From: an uncultured Kangiella sp.
GTDB lineage: Bacteria; Pseudomonadota; Gammaproteobacteria; Enterobacterales; Kangiellaceae
Length of the DNA stretch: 64,000 nucleotides
NCBI GenBank assembly: GCA_947503435.1
Contig: CANNDL010000001.1
Location: 209,469 to 273,468 of the forward strand
Reading direction: 5' to 3'
Notes under the pieces: model-generated
The model's database searches: none
Seen by the model: the letters and a program-made list of their open reading frames with translations, nothing else
Told to the model about the DNA's origin: nothing
Made by a program: the position numbers and the translations under genes
In this document: positions 34,617 through 43,577 of the stretch, piece by piece
How the letters are laid out: each line of letters opens with the position of its first letter
How positions within the stretch are numbered: position 1 is the first letter of the stretch

Positions 34617-37046
34617 ATGCAAAGCGATACTCAAGAAACAATTGTAGAAACTCATAATAAGCAACTACCTTTATTGCCACTAAGAGATGTGGTGGTGTTT
34701 CCTCATATGGTTATACCCCTATTTGTCGGACGTGAAAAATCCATATTGGCTTTAGAAGAAGCGACAAATGGCGATAAGCAGGTCATGCTAGTGGCGCAAA
34801 AAGAAGCGTCGGAAGATATGCCAGAGCCAGATCAAATTTTTGATTATGGTTGTGTTGCGACCATCTTGCAGATGCTTAAACTACCTGACGGTAATGTAAA
34901 AGTATTAGTGGAAGGTGTGCAGCGTGCGAAAGTAGTTCAATATACAGAAACTGAACCGATGTACGTGGCAGAAGTTGAGACAGTAGCTAATGTATCACTT
35001 AATCCTTCAGAAGAAGATGGTTTGGCCCGTGCAGCACTGTCTAATTTTGATAAATACGTAAAGCTGAATAAAAAAGTTCCAAGCGAAATCTTAACTTCGC
35101 TTTCGGGTATCGATGAGCCAAGCCGTTTAGCCGATAGCATAGCAGCCCATATGGCACTCAATATTCAGGATAAGCAACAAATCCTAGAAATGCATAATAC
35201 TTCGGAGCGTCTTGAGCACTTGATGAGCAAGATGGAAGGCGAAATGGAGCTGTTGCAAGTTGAAAAGCGGATTCGTAGTCGCGTTAAGAATCAAATGGAA
35301 AAGAATCAACGCGAATATTATTTGAATGAGCAGATTAAAGCTATTCAAAAAGAACTTGGCGAAGGTGAAGAAACTGCTTCTGAACACGAAGAGATAGAAA
35401 AGAAAATTAGTGAATCGGGCATGACCAAGGAAGCTAAGGAAAAAGCCGAAGCCGAATTGAAAAAATTAAAGATGATGTCACCTATGTCAGCGGAAGCTAC
35501 GGTTGTCCGTGGTTATATAGATTGGTTATTAGGAGTACCTTGGAAGAAGCGCTCCAAAGTTAAACACAACTTATCTAACGCTGAAGACACCTTGAATGCA
35601 GATCATTATGGTTTGGAAAAAGTTAAAGAACGTATTTTGGAGTATCTCGCGGTTCAACAGCGTGTGAAAAAGTTGAAAGGGCCAGTGTTGTGTTTAGTGG
35701 GGCCTCCGGGCGTGGGTAAAACCTCATTGGGTCAATCCATCGCTAAAGCCACTGGTCGTAAGTACGTTCGCATGGCCTTAGGCGGTGTACGAGATGAAGC
35801 TGAAATAAGAGGGCATAGACGAACTTACATTGGCGCCATGCCGGGTAAGATTATGCAGAAGATGAGCAAATCTACAGTTAAGAATCCATTATTCTTGTTA
35901 GATGAAATTGATAAGATGGCAATGGATATGCGTGGTGATCCTTCTTCAGCTTTACTAGAAGTGCTAGACCCTGAGCAAAACCATACTTTTAACGATCATT
36001 ATTTGGAAGTGGATTATGATTTGTCAGAAGTGATGTTTATCGCTACTTCAAATTCCATGAATATCCCAGCACCGTTGTTAGATCGGATGGAAGTCATTCG
36101 TATTCCAGGTTATACCGAAGATGAAAAAGTAGAAATTGCCACTCGTTATTTATTGCCTAAACAGATGAGTAATGCTGGTCTACGTGAGAATGAATTGCAA
36201 CTTTCAGAATCAGGTATCAGAAGTATTATTCGCTTCTATACTCGTGAATCAGGCGTGCGTAATTTAGAACGTGAGCTTGCAAAAATTTGCCGTAAAACGG
36301 TAAAAGAACAACTGCTTGCTAAGAAAGAAAAGAAAACTATTAAAGTCCATAAAGGTAATATCGATAAATACCTTGGTGTTCAACGATTTGATTATGGTAA
36401 AGCGGGCGACAACAACGAAGTTGGTCAAGTCACTGGTCTAGCCTGGACATCCGTAGGCGGTGAATTATTAACGATTGAGTCTGTTATTGTCGATGGTAAA
36501 GGTAAAACTAGTTTTACAGGTCAACTTGGCGATGTGATGAAAGAGTCGATTCAAGCGGCAATGACTGTGGTAAGGAGCCGTTGTTTAGCGCTAGGTATTG
36601 AACCCGACTTTTATGAGAAGAAAGACATTCACGTCCACGTTCCAGAAGGCGCCACACCGAAAGACGGTCCTAGCGCAGGTATTGGCATGTGCACAGCATT
36701 AATTTCTAGCTTAACCAAAATACCCGTACGCAAAGATGTGGCTATGACGGGAGAAATTACTTTGCGCGGTGAAGTTTTGCCAATTGGCGGTTTAAAAGAA
36801 AAGTTATTAGCCGCTCATCGAGGTGGTATTAAAACCGTTATGATTCCAAAGGACAATGAGCGTGATCTAGCAGATATACCAGCTAACATTAAAAAAGATT
36901 TAGAAATAAATTGCGTGAAGTGGATCGATGAAGTTATTGATATTGCTTTGGAGCGTCCGCCAGAGCCAATTAGTCGAACCGATGAAAGTAAACCTAAGGC
37001 TGCTACTAAGAAGTCTAGCAAGTCTGAGGATATCCATCCTCACTAG
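34617..37046 (+). CDS. lon: ATP-dependent protease La
   Basis: 809 residues, a soluble LonA. N-terminal substrate domain ([19 protein letters not shown]), AAA+ module with Walker A GPPGVGKT and the long conserved [24 protein letters not shown] region, and a protease domain with the Ser-Lys dyad Ser686 ([10 protein letters not shown]) and Lys729 (GGLKEK). The extra Lys/Ser-rich tail after residue 785 ([19 protein letters not shown]) is slightly longer than in E. coli (784). Degrades misfolded and short-lived proteins. It lies 110 bp after clpX and is followed by hupB, the standard order. Confidence 0.97.
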   Translation: MQSDTQETIVETHNKQLPLLPLRDVVVFPHMVIPLFVGREKSILALEEATNGDKQVMLVAQKEASEDMPEPDQIFDYGCVATILQMLKLPDGNVKVLVEGVQRAKVVQYTETEPMYVAEVETVANVSLNPSEEDGLARAALSNFDKYVKLNKKVPSEILTSLSGIDEPSRLADSIAAHMALNIQDKQQILEMHNTSERLEHLMSKMEGEMELLQVEKRIRSRVKNQMEKNQREYYLNEQIKAIQKELGEGEETASEHEEIEKKISESGMTKEAKEKAEAELKKLKMMSPMSAEATVVRGYIDWLLGVPWKKRSKVKHNLSNAEDTLNADHYGLEKVKERILEYLAVQQRVKKLKGPVLCLVGPPGVGKTSLGQSIAKATGRKYVRMALGGVRDEAEIRGHRRTYIGAMPGKIMQKMSKSTVKNPLFLLDEIDKMAMDMRGDPSSALLEVLDPEQNHTFNDHYLEVDYDLSEVMFIATSNSMNIPAPLLDRMEVIRIPGYTEDEKVEIATRYLLPKQMSNAGLRENELQLSESGIRSIIRFYTRESGVRNLERELAKICRKTVKEQLLAKKEKKTIKVHKGNIDKYLGVQRFDYGKAGDNNEVGQVTGLAWTSVGGELLTIESVIVDGKGKTSFTGQLGDVMKESIQAAMTVVRSRCLALGIEPDFYEKKDIHVHVPEGATPKDGPSAGIGMCTALISSLTKIPVRKDVAMTGEITLRGEVLPIGGLKEKLLAAHRGGIKTVMIPKDNERDLADIPANIKKDLEINCVKWIDEVIDIALERPPEPISRTDESKPKAATKKSSKSEDIHPH

Positions 37047-37119
37047 TAGTAGTAAGTGATTGAAATTTGCGCAAAAGCCTTGTATTTAAAGGTTTTTGCG
37101 CCATTTCTACGAAATTTCC

Positions 37120-37149
37120 TTGACACCTCAAAGTGCAAGTTGCTATAAC
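37120..37149 (+). promoter_or_regulatory. Sigma-70 promoter of hupB
   Basis: Perfect -35 TTGACA (37120-37125), 18-bp spacer, TATAAC (37144-37149). Transcription would start near 37156, about 80 nt before the hupB GTG. A strong promoter is expected for an abundant nucleoid protein. Confidence 0.75.
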
Positions 37150-37237
37150 AAACAACCTCATTAAGAACCAATGACAATCAAGTTGGTTTTAATAGTAAAA
37201 AAACATCTTAATAACTCTAGAATTAAGGGGAAAGAGA

Positions 37238-37510
37238 GTGAATAAATCAGAATTAATCGATGCAATCGCAGCAGGTTCAGACATTTCTAAAGCAGCTGCA
37301 GGTCGCGCATTAGACTCAATGATCGGTGCAGTAACTGAGTCATTACAAAAAGGTGAATCAGTGTCATTAGTAGGTTTCGGTACCTTCGCTGTAAAAGAGC
37401 GTGCTGCCCGTCAAGGTCGCAACCCGCAAACTGGCGAAACTATCCAAATTAAAGCTGCAAAAGTTCCTGGATTTAAAGCTGGTAAAGCGCTTAAAGACGC
37501 GGTAAACTAG
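37238..37510 (+). CDS. hupB: DNA-binding protein HU-beta
   Basis: 90 residues. Histone-like HU that bends and compacts DNA as a dimer. Signature [22 protein letters not shown] with the flexible arm and the Pro that intercalates into DNA. Starts [11 protein letters not shown] from a GTG at 37238 with AAGGGGA upstream. The DNA-arm Arg and Lys are all present. Two tRNA genes follow with no terminator before them, so hupB, tRNA-Val and tRNA-Asp may share a transcript ending at 37757-37783. Confidence 0.97.
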   Translation: MNKSELIDAIAAGSDISKAAAGRALDSMIGAVTESLQKGESVSLVGFGTFAVKERAARQGRNPQTGETIQIKAAKVPGFKAGKALKDAVN

Positions 37511-37522
37511 CCGCCGTTTTCT

Positions 37523-37598
37523 GGGTGGTTAGCTCAGTTGGGAGAGCATCGCCCTTACAAGGCGAGGGTCACTGGTTCGAGCCCAGTACCACCCACCA
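37523..37598 (+). tRNA. tRNA-Val(TAC)
   Basis: 76 nt with encoded CCA. Acceptor GGGTGGT pairs with ACCACCC; the anticodon loop CTTACAA gives TAC; T-arm GGTTCGAGCCC. It begins 12 nt after the hupB stop. Confidence 0.96.
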
Positions 37599-37631
37599 AG
37601 ATTCTTTATCATTCATTTGATAACTAGAATC

Positions 37632-37668
37632 AGTCTTTTAAGTGACCCTGAACATATCTTAAAAGACT
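37632..37668 (+). repeat. Perfect 11-bp inverted repeat between tRNA-Val and tRNA-Asp
   Basis: Arms AGTCTTTTAAG (37632-37642) and CTTAAAAGACT (37658-37668), 15-nt loop. It lies wholly in the spacer of the tRNA pair, where a hairpin could mark RNase cleavage during maturation. It has no T-run and is not a terminator. Confidence 0.55.
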
Positions 37669-37673
37669 AAGCT

Positions 37674-37750
37674 GGAGCGGTAGTTCAGCTGGTTAGAATA
37701 CCGGCCTGTCACGCCGGGGGTCGCGGGTTCGAGTCCCGTCCGCTCCGCCA
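37674..37750 (+). tRNA. tRNA-Asp(GTC)
   Basis: 77 nt with encoded CCA. Acceptor GGAGCGG pairs with CCGCTCC, discriminator G as required for Asp; the anticodon loop CTGTCAC gives GTC. Confidence 0.96.
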
Positions 37751-37756
37751 TTATTT

Positions 37757-37783
37757 AAAAACGCGCCTCAGGGCGCGTTTTTT
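37757..37783 (+). terminator. Terminator after tRNA-Asp
   Basis: Stem AAAACGCGCC-type (CGCGCC 37762-37767 / GGCGCG 37772-37777), flanked by A-run and T-run to 37783. It ends the hupB-tRNA unit. Confidence 0.88.
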
Positions 37784-37961
37784 GTTCAAGCGACTTCTGC
37801 GAAGCTATATGTCTTCGTTAAAGATTTGCTAGTAAATGCTTAGCGCCATTGCACAAGTTATGCCGCATTCTGCAAATTCTTATAAGTCCTTTGTAATTAA
37901 TATAATTAAAGCTCTATAAAATTGTGCTTTTGTAAGTTAAATAAAATGTAGGTACATAGCT

Positions 37962-39854
37962 ATGATGCTAGAAAGAATACAGCAGAAAATGGAAGGACCA
38001 GCGATGAAAGTGGTGTTGGCGATCATCATCATTTTCTTTGTGTTTGCTGGTTACTTTGGGGCAAGTATTGTTGCACCAGGTAATGAGCAGGTTGCGAATG
38101 TTGATGGCGTTAGTATTACTTCAGCAGAAATTGATAACGTCATTCAAAATCAAAGACGTCAAAATCCGAATTTCGAACAACAGTATCCAACCGAAGCTAG
38201 TAAGGCATTATTACGTGAACAGGTACGTAATCAATTAATCAACGATCGCGTTTATAGCAACAGTATTGATAATGCGGGTTTAACTGCATCAAAAGAGCAA
38301 ATTGTTGCACAGATTCATAGCATGCCAGAGTTTCAGTTAGGCGGTGAGTATGATCCGGAAACGGCTAAAACTATCATGGCACAAAATGGTATTAGCGATT
38401 CTCGTTTATATGCTATTGCTAAAAATCAAATTGTTCGTGATCAATTCAGTAAAGGTGTATCTGAAACTGGTTTTGTAACAGATAAAGAAATCGAAGCTTT
38501 TTACCGAATCCAAGAACAAACTCGCGATGCTCGCGTTTTGACCGTTCCTAAAGCTAAGTTTTCTGATGATGTAACCGTAACGGATGAAGAAAAACAAGCT
38601 TATTACGATGAGCATAAACTTGAATTTGAACAGCCTGAGCAAGTTAATTTGCAATACTTGGTAGTCTCGAAAGATAAATTAGCTGAAGCACTTAAAGTCT
38701 CAATAACAGATGAGCAAGTTGCAGATTTTTATAACAATGATACTAATAAAGCGGAGTTTGTTTCGCCAGATAATATTCAAGTGGCTCATATTTTAATCGC
38801 TAATGAAGAGTCAGATGCTGAAAGTAAAGCGGCAGATTTATTGGCGCAAATAAATGCTGGTGCAGACTTTGCAGAATTAGCCAAAGAACACTCTAGCGAT
38901 AGCTTTAGTGGTGCTGAAGGTGGTGTATTGCCAGAAACGCAAGCGCACGCGGGTAATTCAGGTTGGGTTCCAGAGTTTGAAGTTGCTGCCCTAGCACTGA
39001 CTACTCCTGGGCAAGTATCTGAGCTGGTTAAAACAGATTTCGGTTATCACATTATCAAGTTACTTGAACGTAAAGCTGGGGATTCTCAAGCCCTAGTGGA
39101 TGTGGCTGAAGAAATTAAATCTCGCATTGCTCAAAGCCAAGCTGAAACAGAATTTTTTAAAAAGAAAGCTCTTTTAGATGATGCTTTGTTTAGTACTGAA
39201 ACAATTGAAGCTTTAGCTAAAACTGCTGAGCTTGAATTAATGGAAAGTGGATTTTTCCCTTCAAGTGCTGCGCCATTAGATTTAAATCATCCAGCTTTAA
39301 TTGAACAGGCATTTAGTGAGCGTAATATCCAGTCAAAAGAAATTTCTGATGAGATTAATATCGGCGAACAAGCTATTGCTTATATTGCTGTTAAAGACCA
39401 TCAGGCAGCAGGTATTAAACCAATTACTGAAGTTGATACACAAATTGTAAATACGCTCACTCAAGAAAAAATTACTGCTGATACTAATGCATACGCTGAA
39501 TCTATTAAGAAAGCTTTAGAAACAGACGAATCGGTCGATGCTTTATTGGCGGACAAGGAAATTGTTTGGATTGAGAACAATAGTTTTGGTTCTCGTGATG
39601 CGAGTTTAAGTCCAGAGCTAGCTTCTGTTTTGTTTAAGCAAGTTGCTCCGTCAGAGAAGCCGTTAATTGCAGTTGAAAATTTATTTTCAGGTGATGTAGC
39701 GGTAATTGAATTGCGCAAAGTAAATTATCCGGATGTATCGCTACTGGATGATGCTAAAAAGCAACAACTTAAATCGTTACTTGCAAACCTTAACTCACGT
39801 AATGATTTTAATAATCTAGTTGGCGAGCTTCGCGAAAAGAGCGACATACAATAA
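37962..39854 (+). CDS. ppiD: Periplasmic folding chaperone PpiD (SurA-like, membrane-anchored)
   Basis: 630 residues, as in E. coli (623). A single N-terminal membrane anchor (about 16-37, MKVVLAIIIIFFVFAGYFGA) holds a large periplasmic domain. A SurA_N-type segment (about 50-190) is followed by a parvulin domain (about 265-370: VAHILIANEE, EHSSDSFSGAEGGVL, VKTDFGYHIIKL). PpiD is a chaperone near the Sec translocon; its isomerase activity is weak. The gene order hupB-(tRNAs)-ppiD is standard. ATG at 37962; a second ATG follows immediately, and either may be used. It ends at the bidirectional terminator 39867. Confidence 0.95.
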   Translation: MMLERIQQKMEGPAMKVVLAIIIIFFVFAGYFGASIVAPGNEQVANVDGVSITSAEIDNVIQNQRRQNPNFEQQYPTEASKALLREQVRNQLINDRVYSNSIDNAGLTASKEQIVAQIHSMPEFQLGGEYDPETAKTIMAQNGISDSRLYAIAKNQIVRDQFSKGVSETGFVTDKEIEAFYRIQEQTRDARVLTVPKAKFSDDVTVTDEEKQAYYDEHKLEFEQPEQVNLQYLVVSKDKLAEALKVSITDEQVADFYNNDTNKAEFVSPDNIQVAHILIANEESDAESKAADLLAQINAGADFAELAKEHSSDSFSGAEGGVLPETQAHAGNSGWVPEFEVAALALTTPGQVSELVKTDFGYHIIKLLERKAGDSQALVDVAEEIKSRIAQSQAETEFFKKKALLDDALFSTETIEALAKTAELELMESGFFPSSAAPLDLNHPALIEQAFSERNIQSKEISDEINIGEQAIAYIAVKDHQAAGIKPITEVDTQIVNTLTQEKITADTNAYAESIKKALETDESVDALLADKEIVWIENNSFGSRDASLSPELASVLFKQVAPSEKPLIAVENLFSGDVAVIELRKVNYPDVSLLDDAKKQQLKSLLANLNSRNDFNNLVGELREKSDIQ

Positions 39855-39866
39855 CTTGTAAGCAAC

Positions 39867-39897
39867 AAAAAAAGCCTCGTTTAACGAGGCTTTTTTT
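39867..39897. terminator. Bidirectional terminator between ppiD and sapF
   Basis: 13-bp perfect stem: seven A, then GCCTCG (39867-39879) paired with CGAGGC plus seven T (39885-39897), 5-nt loop. It works on both strands for the convergent ppiD and sap operon. Confidence 0.92.
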
Positions 39898-39917
39898 GTG
39901 CTATTTTTTATTTTGTT

Positions 39918-40706
39918 TTAATCCTTAACCGCTTTTTTATATCCAGCCGAAGCTGCCAGTAGCTTTTGAGTATAGGGGGATTGCGGTTGGCTAAACACCT
40001 GATTAACGGGGCCATACTCTTCCTGTACACCTTTATGCATTACTAACACCTTATCGCTAAAGTGCTGTACTAAACCTAAATCGTGGGAAATAAATACGTA
40101 TGCAAGCTGTAATTCTTCTTGTAAATCTAAGAGTAAATTAATAATTTGCGCTTGAACTGAAACATCTAAAGCAGATACGGGTTCATCAGCAACTATTACT
40201 TTAGGGTTTAGCATTAATGCTCTAGCGATAGCGATTCTTTGGCGCTGGCCTCCAGAAAAAGTATGGGGATAACGTTCGGCATATTCAGAACGAAGTCCAA
40301 CTAGCTCTAGAGCTTGGCGGATTTTTTGTTGAATTTGTATGCGGTTGTCGTTTTTTGCATTAAGCAGGGGTTCGGCAAGAATTTGTGCAATGGTTGCCCT
40401 AGGATTAAAAGATGTGCGAGGGTTTTGAAAAACCATTCTGATCTCTTTATACCAAGGGAACTTCTTATCTTCTAAGATGTTTTCGCCATTAAAAAATAAC
40501 TGTCCAGAATCAGGCTTTTCTGCACCAACCAAAAGTCTAGCTAAAGTAGATTTTCCAGAACCAGACTCTCCAACTACTGCTAGCGTTTGCCCTGGGTTTA
40601 TTGAAAAACTAGCGCCTTTTAAAACTTCTAAATGACGTTCTTTAAAAGGATTATTGGAGACCTTATATGACTTCCTTAATAAATTTGCTTTAAATAAATT
40701 CGCCAT
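39918..40706 (-). CDS. sapF: Peptide ABC transporter ATP-binding protein SapF
   Basis: 262 residues. ABC ATPase with Walker A GESGSGKST, signature SGGQRQRIAIARAL and Walker B VIVADEPVSALD, without the C-terminal Cys-rich/oligopeptide domain seen in SapD. It is the last gene of sapABCDF. The Sap system takes up antimicrobial peptides and other cargo in pathogens, and E. coli SapBCDF exports putrescine. Its start overlaps the sapD stop by one base. Confidence 0.88.
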   Translation of the reverse strand: MANLFKANLLRKSYKVSNNPFKERHLEVLKGASFSINPGQTLAVVGESGSGKSTLARLLVGAEKPDSGQLFFNGENILEDKKFPWYKEIRMVFQNPRTSFNPRATIAQILAEPLLNAKNDNRIQIQQKIRQALELVGLRSEYAERYPHTFSGGQRQRIAIARALMLNPKVIVADEPVSALDVSVQAQIINLLLDLQEELQLAYVFISHDLGLVQHFSDKVLVMHKGVQEEYGPVNQVFSQPQSPYTQKLLAASAGYKKAVKD

Positions 40707-41695
40707 TATTTACTTTCCTGCTTGGCTTCTTCAATCAAAGGGAAGTGACAACGGACCTGGCGACCGTGCAAGCTTTTTAGTTGAGGCATTTCAACGCACT
40801 GACGACTGGCATAAGGACAGCGAGGCCCCAAGTTACAGCCAACAGGCAAATGCCTCATAGGGGGGGTTGTACCGGGTAAATTATACAGGCGGCGGCCTTT
40901 CTTATAGTGCATGCCAAAGTGTGGAACACTGTCGAGCAGTGCTTTAGTATAAGGGTGATAAGGCTCGGTAAGGAGCTTGTAGGTTTTTGCCGACTCAACC
41001 ACTTGCCCTGAATACATGACATGAACTTTTTCACTGGTTTCCGACAAGATAGAAAAGTCATGAGTGATAAGCATTAAAGCCATATTTAGATCTTGATTAA
41101 GCTGCATCAATAAATCAAGAATTTGAGATTGAACGGTAACGTCTAGCGAAGTAGTCGGCTCATCTGCAATTAATAATTTTGGTTTGCATGCAAGCGCCAT
41201 AGCGATCATTACTCTTTGATTCAAACCGCCTGATAATTGATGAGGGTATTCTTTGTAGCGCCTTTTAGCATCTTGAATCCCGACGGAGGCTAATAACTCT
41301 AATGAGCGATCGCGGCATTGCCTAGAGTTGCCACCACCATGAGAACGTACAGTTTCATCCAACTGATAACCGATTGTTAGCGCTGGGTTTAAGCTAGAGG
41401 TTGGATCTTGAAAAATGATAGAAATATTGTCGGTTATCAAGCGTTTGCGCTCAAATGGCGACATCCGGTTTAAATCTTGGCCCTCTAAGGTAAATAAATC
41501 AGCCTGTGCTATTGCCGACGGAGATAGTAGATCGGCTATAGCTAATGCCATAACGCTTTTTCCAGAGCCAGATTCACCGATTACTCCAATAACTTGCCCG
41601 GGATCAATTTTAAACTTGAACTTGTCTACAGCGGTAACTAACCCGTGATCGGTTTTAAAATTTACGCTGAGGTTTTCAATATGTAATAAATGCAC
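40706..41695 (-). CDS. sapD: Peptide ABC transporter ATP-binding protein SapD
   Basis: 329 residues: ABC ATPase core (GESGSGKSV; LSGGLNQRVMIAMALA; LLIADEPTTSLD) plus the C-terminal oligopeptide-transport domain with a Cys cluster, CNLGPRCPYASRQC...VRCHF. The four-cysteine motif resembles the Fe-S or metal site in DppD/OppD-type proteins. The start is GTG at 41695 with AAGG 7 nt upstream. SapD also supports potassium uptake in E. coli (Trk). Between sapC (9 nt) and sapF (1-nt overlap). Confidence 0.9.
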   Translation of the reverse strand: MHLLHIENLSVNFKTDHGLVTAVDKFKFKIDPGQVIGVIGESGSGKSVMALAIADLLSPSAIAQADLFTLEGQDLNRMSPFERKRLITDNISIIFQDPTSSLNPALTIGYQLDETVRSHGGGNSRQCRDRSLELLASVGIQDAKRRYKEYPHQLSGGLNQRVMIAMALACKPKLLIADEPTTSLDVTVQSQILDLLMQLNQDLNMALMLITHDFSILSETSEKVHVMYSGQVVESAKTYKLLTEPYHPYTKALLDSVPHFGMHYKKGRRLYNLPGTTPPMRHLPVGCNLGPRCPYASRQCVEMPQLKSLHGRQVRCHFPLIEEAKQESK

Positions 41696-41704
41696 TGGCT
41701 AACC

Positions 41705-42604
41705 TTATTGGTTCAATTGGGGATCTAGGGCATCGCGAAGCCCATCGCCTACCAAATTGATTGATAGAATGGTCAAGAATATGGCAAGCCCCGGTAAAGC
41801 CATTGTCCAAGGAGCGTACTGAATATACGAGCGTGATTCGGCTAACATAGTCCCCCATTCGGCTAAGGGGGGTTGAGCTCCTAGACCAAGAAAGCCCAAT
41901 GCCGCTATATCTAATAATGCTGTTGAAAAACTAAAAGTTAGCTGCACAATCACTGCTGGAACAATATTCGGGCCTACATGCTTAGTAAGTAATCGTATAG
42001 AGTTAGCGCCATCAAGCTTGGCTGCTATGCAATAATCTTTGCATAGCTCCTGTGAAATGCTATTTTGCGTGAGCTTAACGAACTGCGGAATTAAAACTAA
42101 AATAACCGCATAAACAGCATTGCTCAATCCAGGACCTATGATTGCTACTACGGCAATCGCTAATAAAAGTGAAGGCAAAGATAGTAGTAGATCCATTATG
42201 CGCATTAAGATACTGCGCAACAATGGCGGCAATAAAGCTGCAATAGCACCTATTAATACCCCAGTTCCGGCTGCAATTAATACAATAAACCCTGCTAAAA
42301 ATAACGATAGCCGAGCGCCGTGTAATAGTCGAGAGAGCAGGTCTCTGCCCAGGTCGTCGGTTCCTAAAAAGTGAGTAAAGTTGCCACCTTGATTCCACAC
42401 AGGAGGGTGAAAGCTACGACTACTAAATTGTTGTGCAGGATCAAAAGGTGCTATCCAAGGACCGATAATCGCTAGAAGAACGGCAGCCGCTAATATGATA
42501 GAGCCGAATAAAGCCCCATTGTTCTTACTAAACATTAACCAAGAGGGTTTTGCCTTAAAGTGTTTTAAACGCATTGAGAGGCCATTTACTTTCGCGTAAT
42601 TCAT
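41705..42604 (-). CDS. sapC: Peptide ABC transporter permease SapC
   Basis: 299 residues, six membrane helices; an OppC/DppC-type N-terminal segment (GSIILAAAVLLAIIGPWIAPFDP) and the permease EAA-type loop near ITKHVGPNIVPAVIVQLTF. The conserved FLGTDDLGRDLLSRLLHGAR is the OppC-family mark. Forms the membrane channel with SapB. ATG at 42604, 10 nt after sapB, and 9 nt before the sapD start. Confidence 0.9.
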   Translation of the reverse strand: MNYAKVNGLSMRLKHFKAKPSWLMFSKNNGALFGSIILAAAVLLAIIGPWIAPFDPAQQFSSRSFHPPVWNQGGNFTHFLGTDDLGRDLLSRLLHGARLSLFLAGFIVLIAAGTGVLIGAIAALLPPLLRSILMRIMDLLLSLPSLLLAIAVVAIIGPGLSNAVYAVILVLIPQFVKLTQNSISQELCKDYCIAAKLDGANSIRLLTKHVGPNIVPAVIVQLTFSFSTALLDIAALGFLGLGAQPPLAEWGTMLAESRSYIQYAPWTMALPGLAIFLTILSINLVGDGLRDALDPQLNQ

Positions 42605-42614
42605 TTAAGTATCC

Positions 42615-43577
42615 TTATGACAAAGGGCGGCGTTTTCTTGGGTCTAAATAATTAGCCATTATTTCTAGCATTAAATTAAATAGGATTACTAAGGAGGAAA
42701 GTGCAAGAATTCCGGCTTGAATGCTGGGGTAGTCTTGCCGAGATACTGAACTAAGTAGCCAACTTCCGACTCCTGGCCAGGCAAAAATATACTCAGCAAT
42801 AATGAGGCCAGTCATTAAGATACTAATCTGCAATCCACCAATGGTGAGTAACGATTGCATGGCATTTCTTAAGGCGTGTATCCATATAATTCTATTTTCT
42901 GGTAAGCCTTTTGAACGAGCAGTGCGAATATATTCAAATTTCAAAATATTAACTAAAGAGGAGCGAGTCATGCGCGCCATTATTGCCATGGGAATCCAGC
43001 TTAAGGTTACAGCGGGGAGAACCAGGTGATTTAAAGCGTTGAAAAATGCGGCACTACCATAGTTATGGTTACTAATTAAAGTGTCTATCAGCATAAAACG
43101 AGTAATTGGTTGAATATAATAAGCATAGTCTATTCTGCCGGCAACTGGGCTAATACCTAGGTAAAGTGAGAAAAATAAAACTAGTAATAATCCCCACCAA
43201 AATACCGGCATCGAATAACCGACTAAGGTTGCGCTCATTAACCCTTTATCTAGCCAGCCACCACGATTTTTGGCAGCCATAATTCCAAAAAATAGCCCAA
43301 CAAATATAGCCAGTATTAGCGAAAAACTTAGTAACTCGATAGATGCGGGAAAGTGTTTTAATAATTCAGTGAAAACGTCGTTGCCTGATAAATCTGAGTT
43401 GCCCCAATTGGCTGTTAATAAGTAGCCTAAGTATTCAAAATATTGTGGGAACCAATGAGTCGACTGATAGTCATGCAAAGGCGTTGTCGCTTGTTGACTG
43501 ATGCCAAAAGTTAGAATGGTTAAGCCTAAAAAGCTAACTAGTGCAGTGATCAGTATTCGAAACAGCGATAGCAACAT
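42615..43577 (-). CDS. sapB: Peptide ABC transporter permease SapB
   Basis: 320 residues with six membrane helices, DppB/OppB type: the N-terminal helix (LFRILITALVSFLGLTILTFGIS), a long periplasmic loop, and the EAA loop EYIRTARSKGLPENRIIWIHALRNA. Its ATG overlaps the sapA stop (43577), indicating translational coupling. It pairs with SapC. Confidence 0.9.
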   Translation of the reverse strand: MLLSLFRILITALVSFLGLTILTFGISQQATTPLHDYQSTHWFPQYFEYLGYLLTANWGNSDLSGNDVFTELLKHFPASIELLSFSLILAIFVGLFFGIMAAKNRGGWLDKGLMSATLVGYSMPVFWWGLLLVLFFSLYLGISPVAGRIDYAYYIQPITRFMLIDTLISNHNYGSAAFFNALNHLVLPAVTLSWIPMAIMARMTRSSLVNILKFEYIRTARSKGLPENRIIWIHALRNAMQSLLTIGGLQISILMTGLIIAEYIFAWPGVGSWLLSSVSRQDYPSIQAGILALSSLVILFNLMLEIMANYLDPRKRRPLS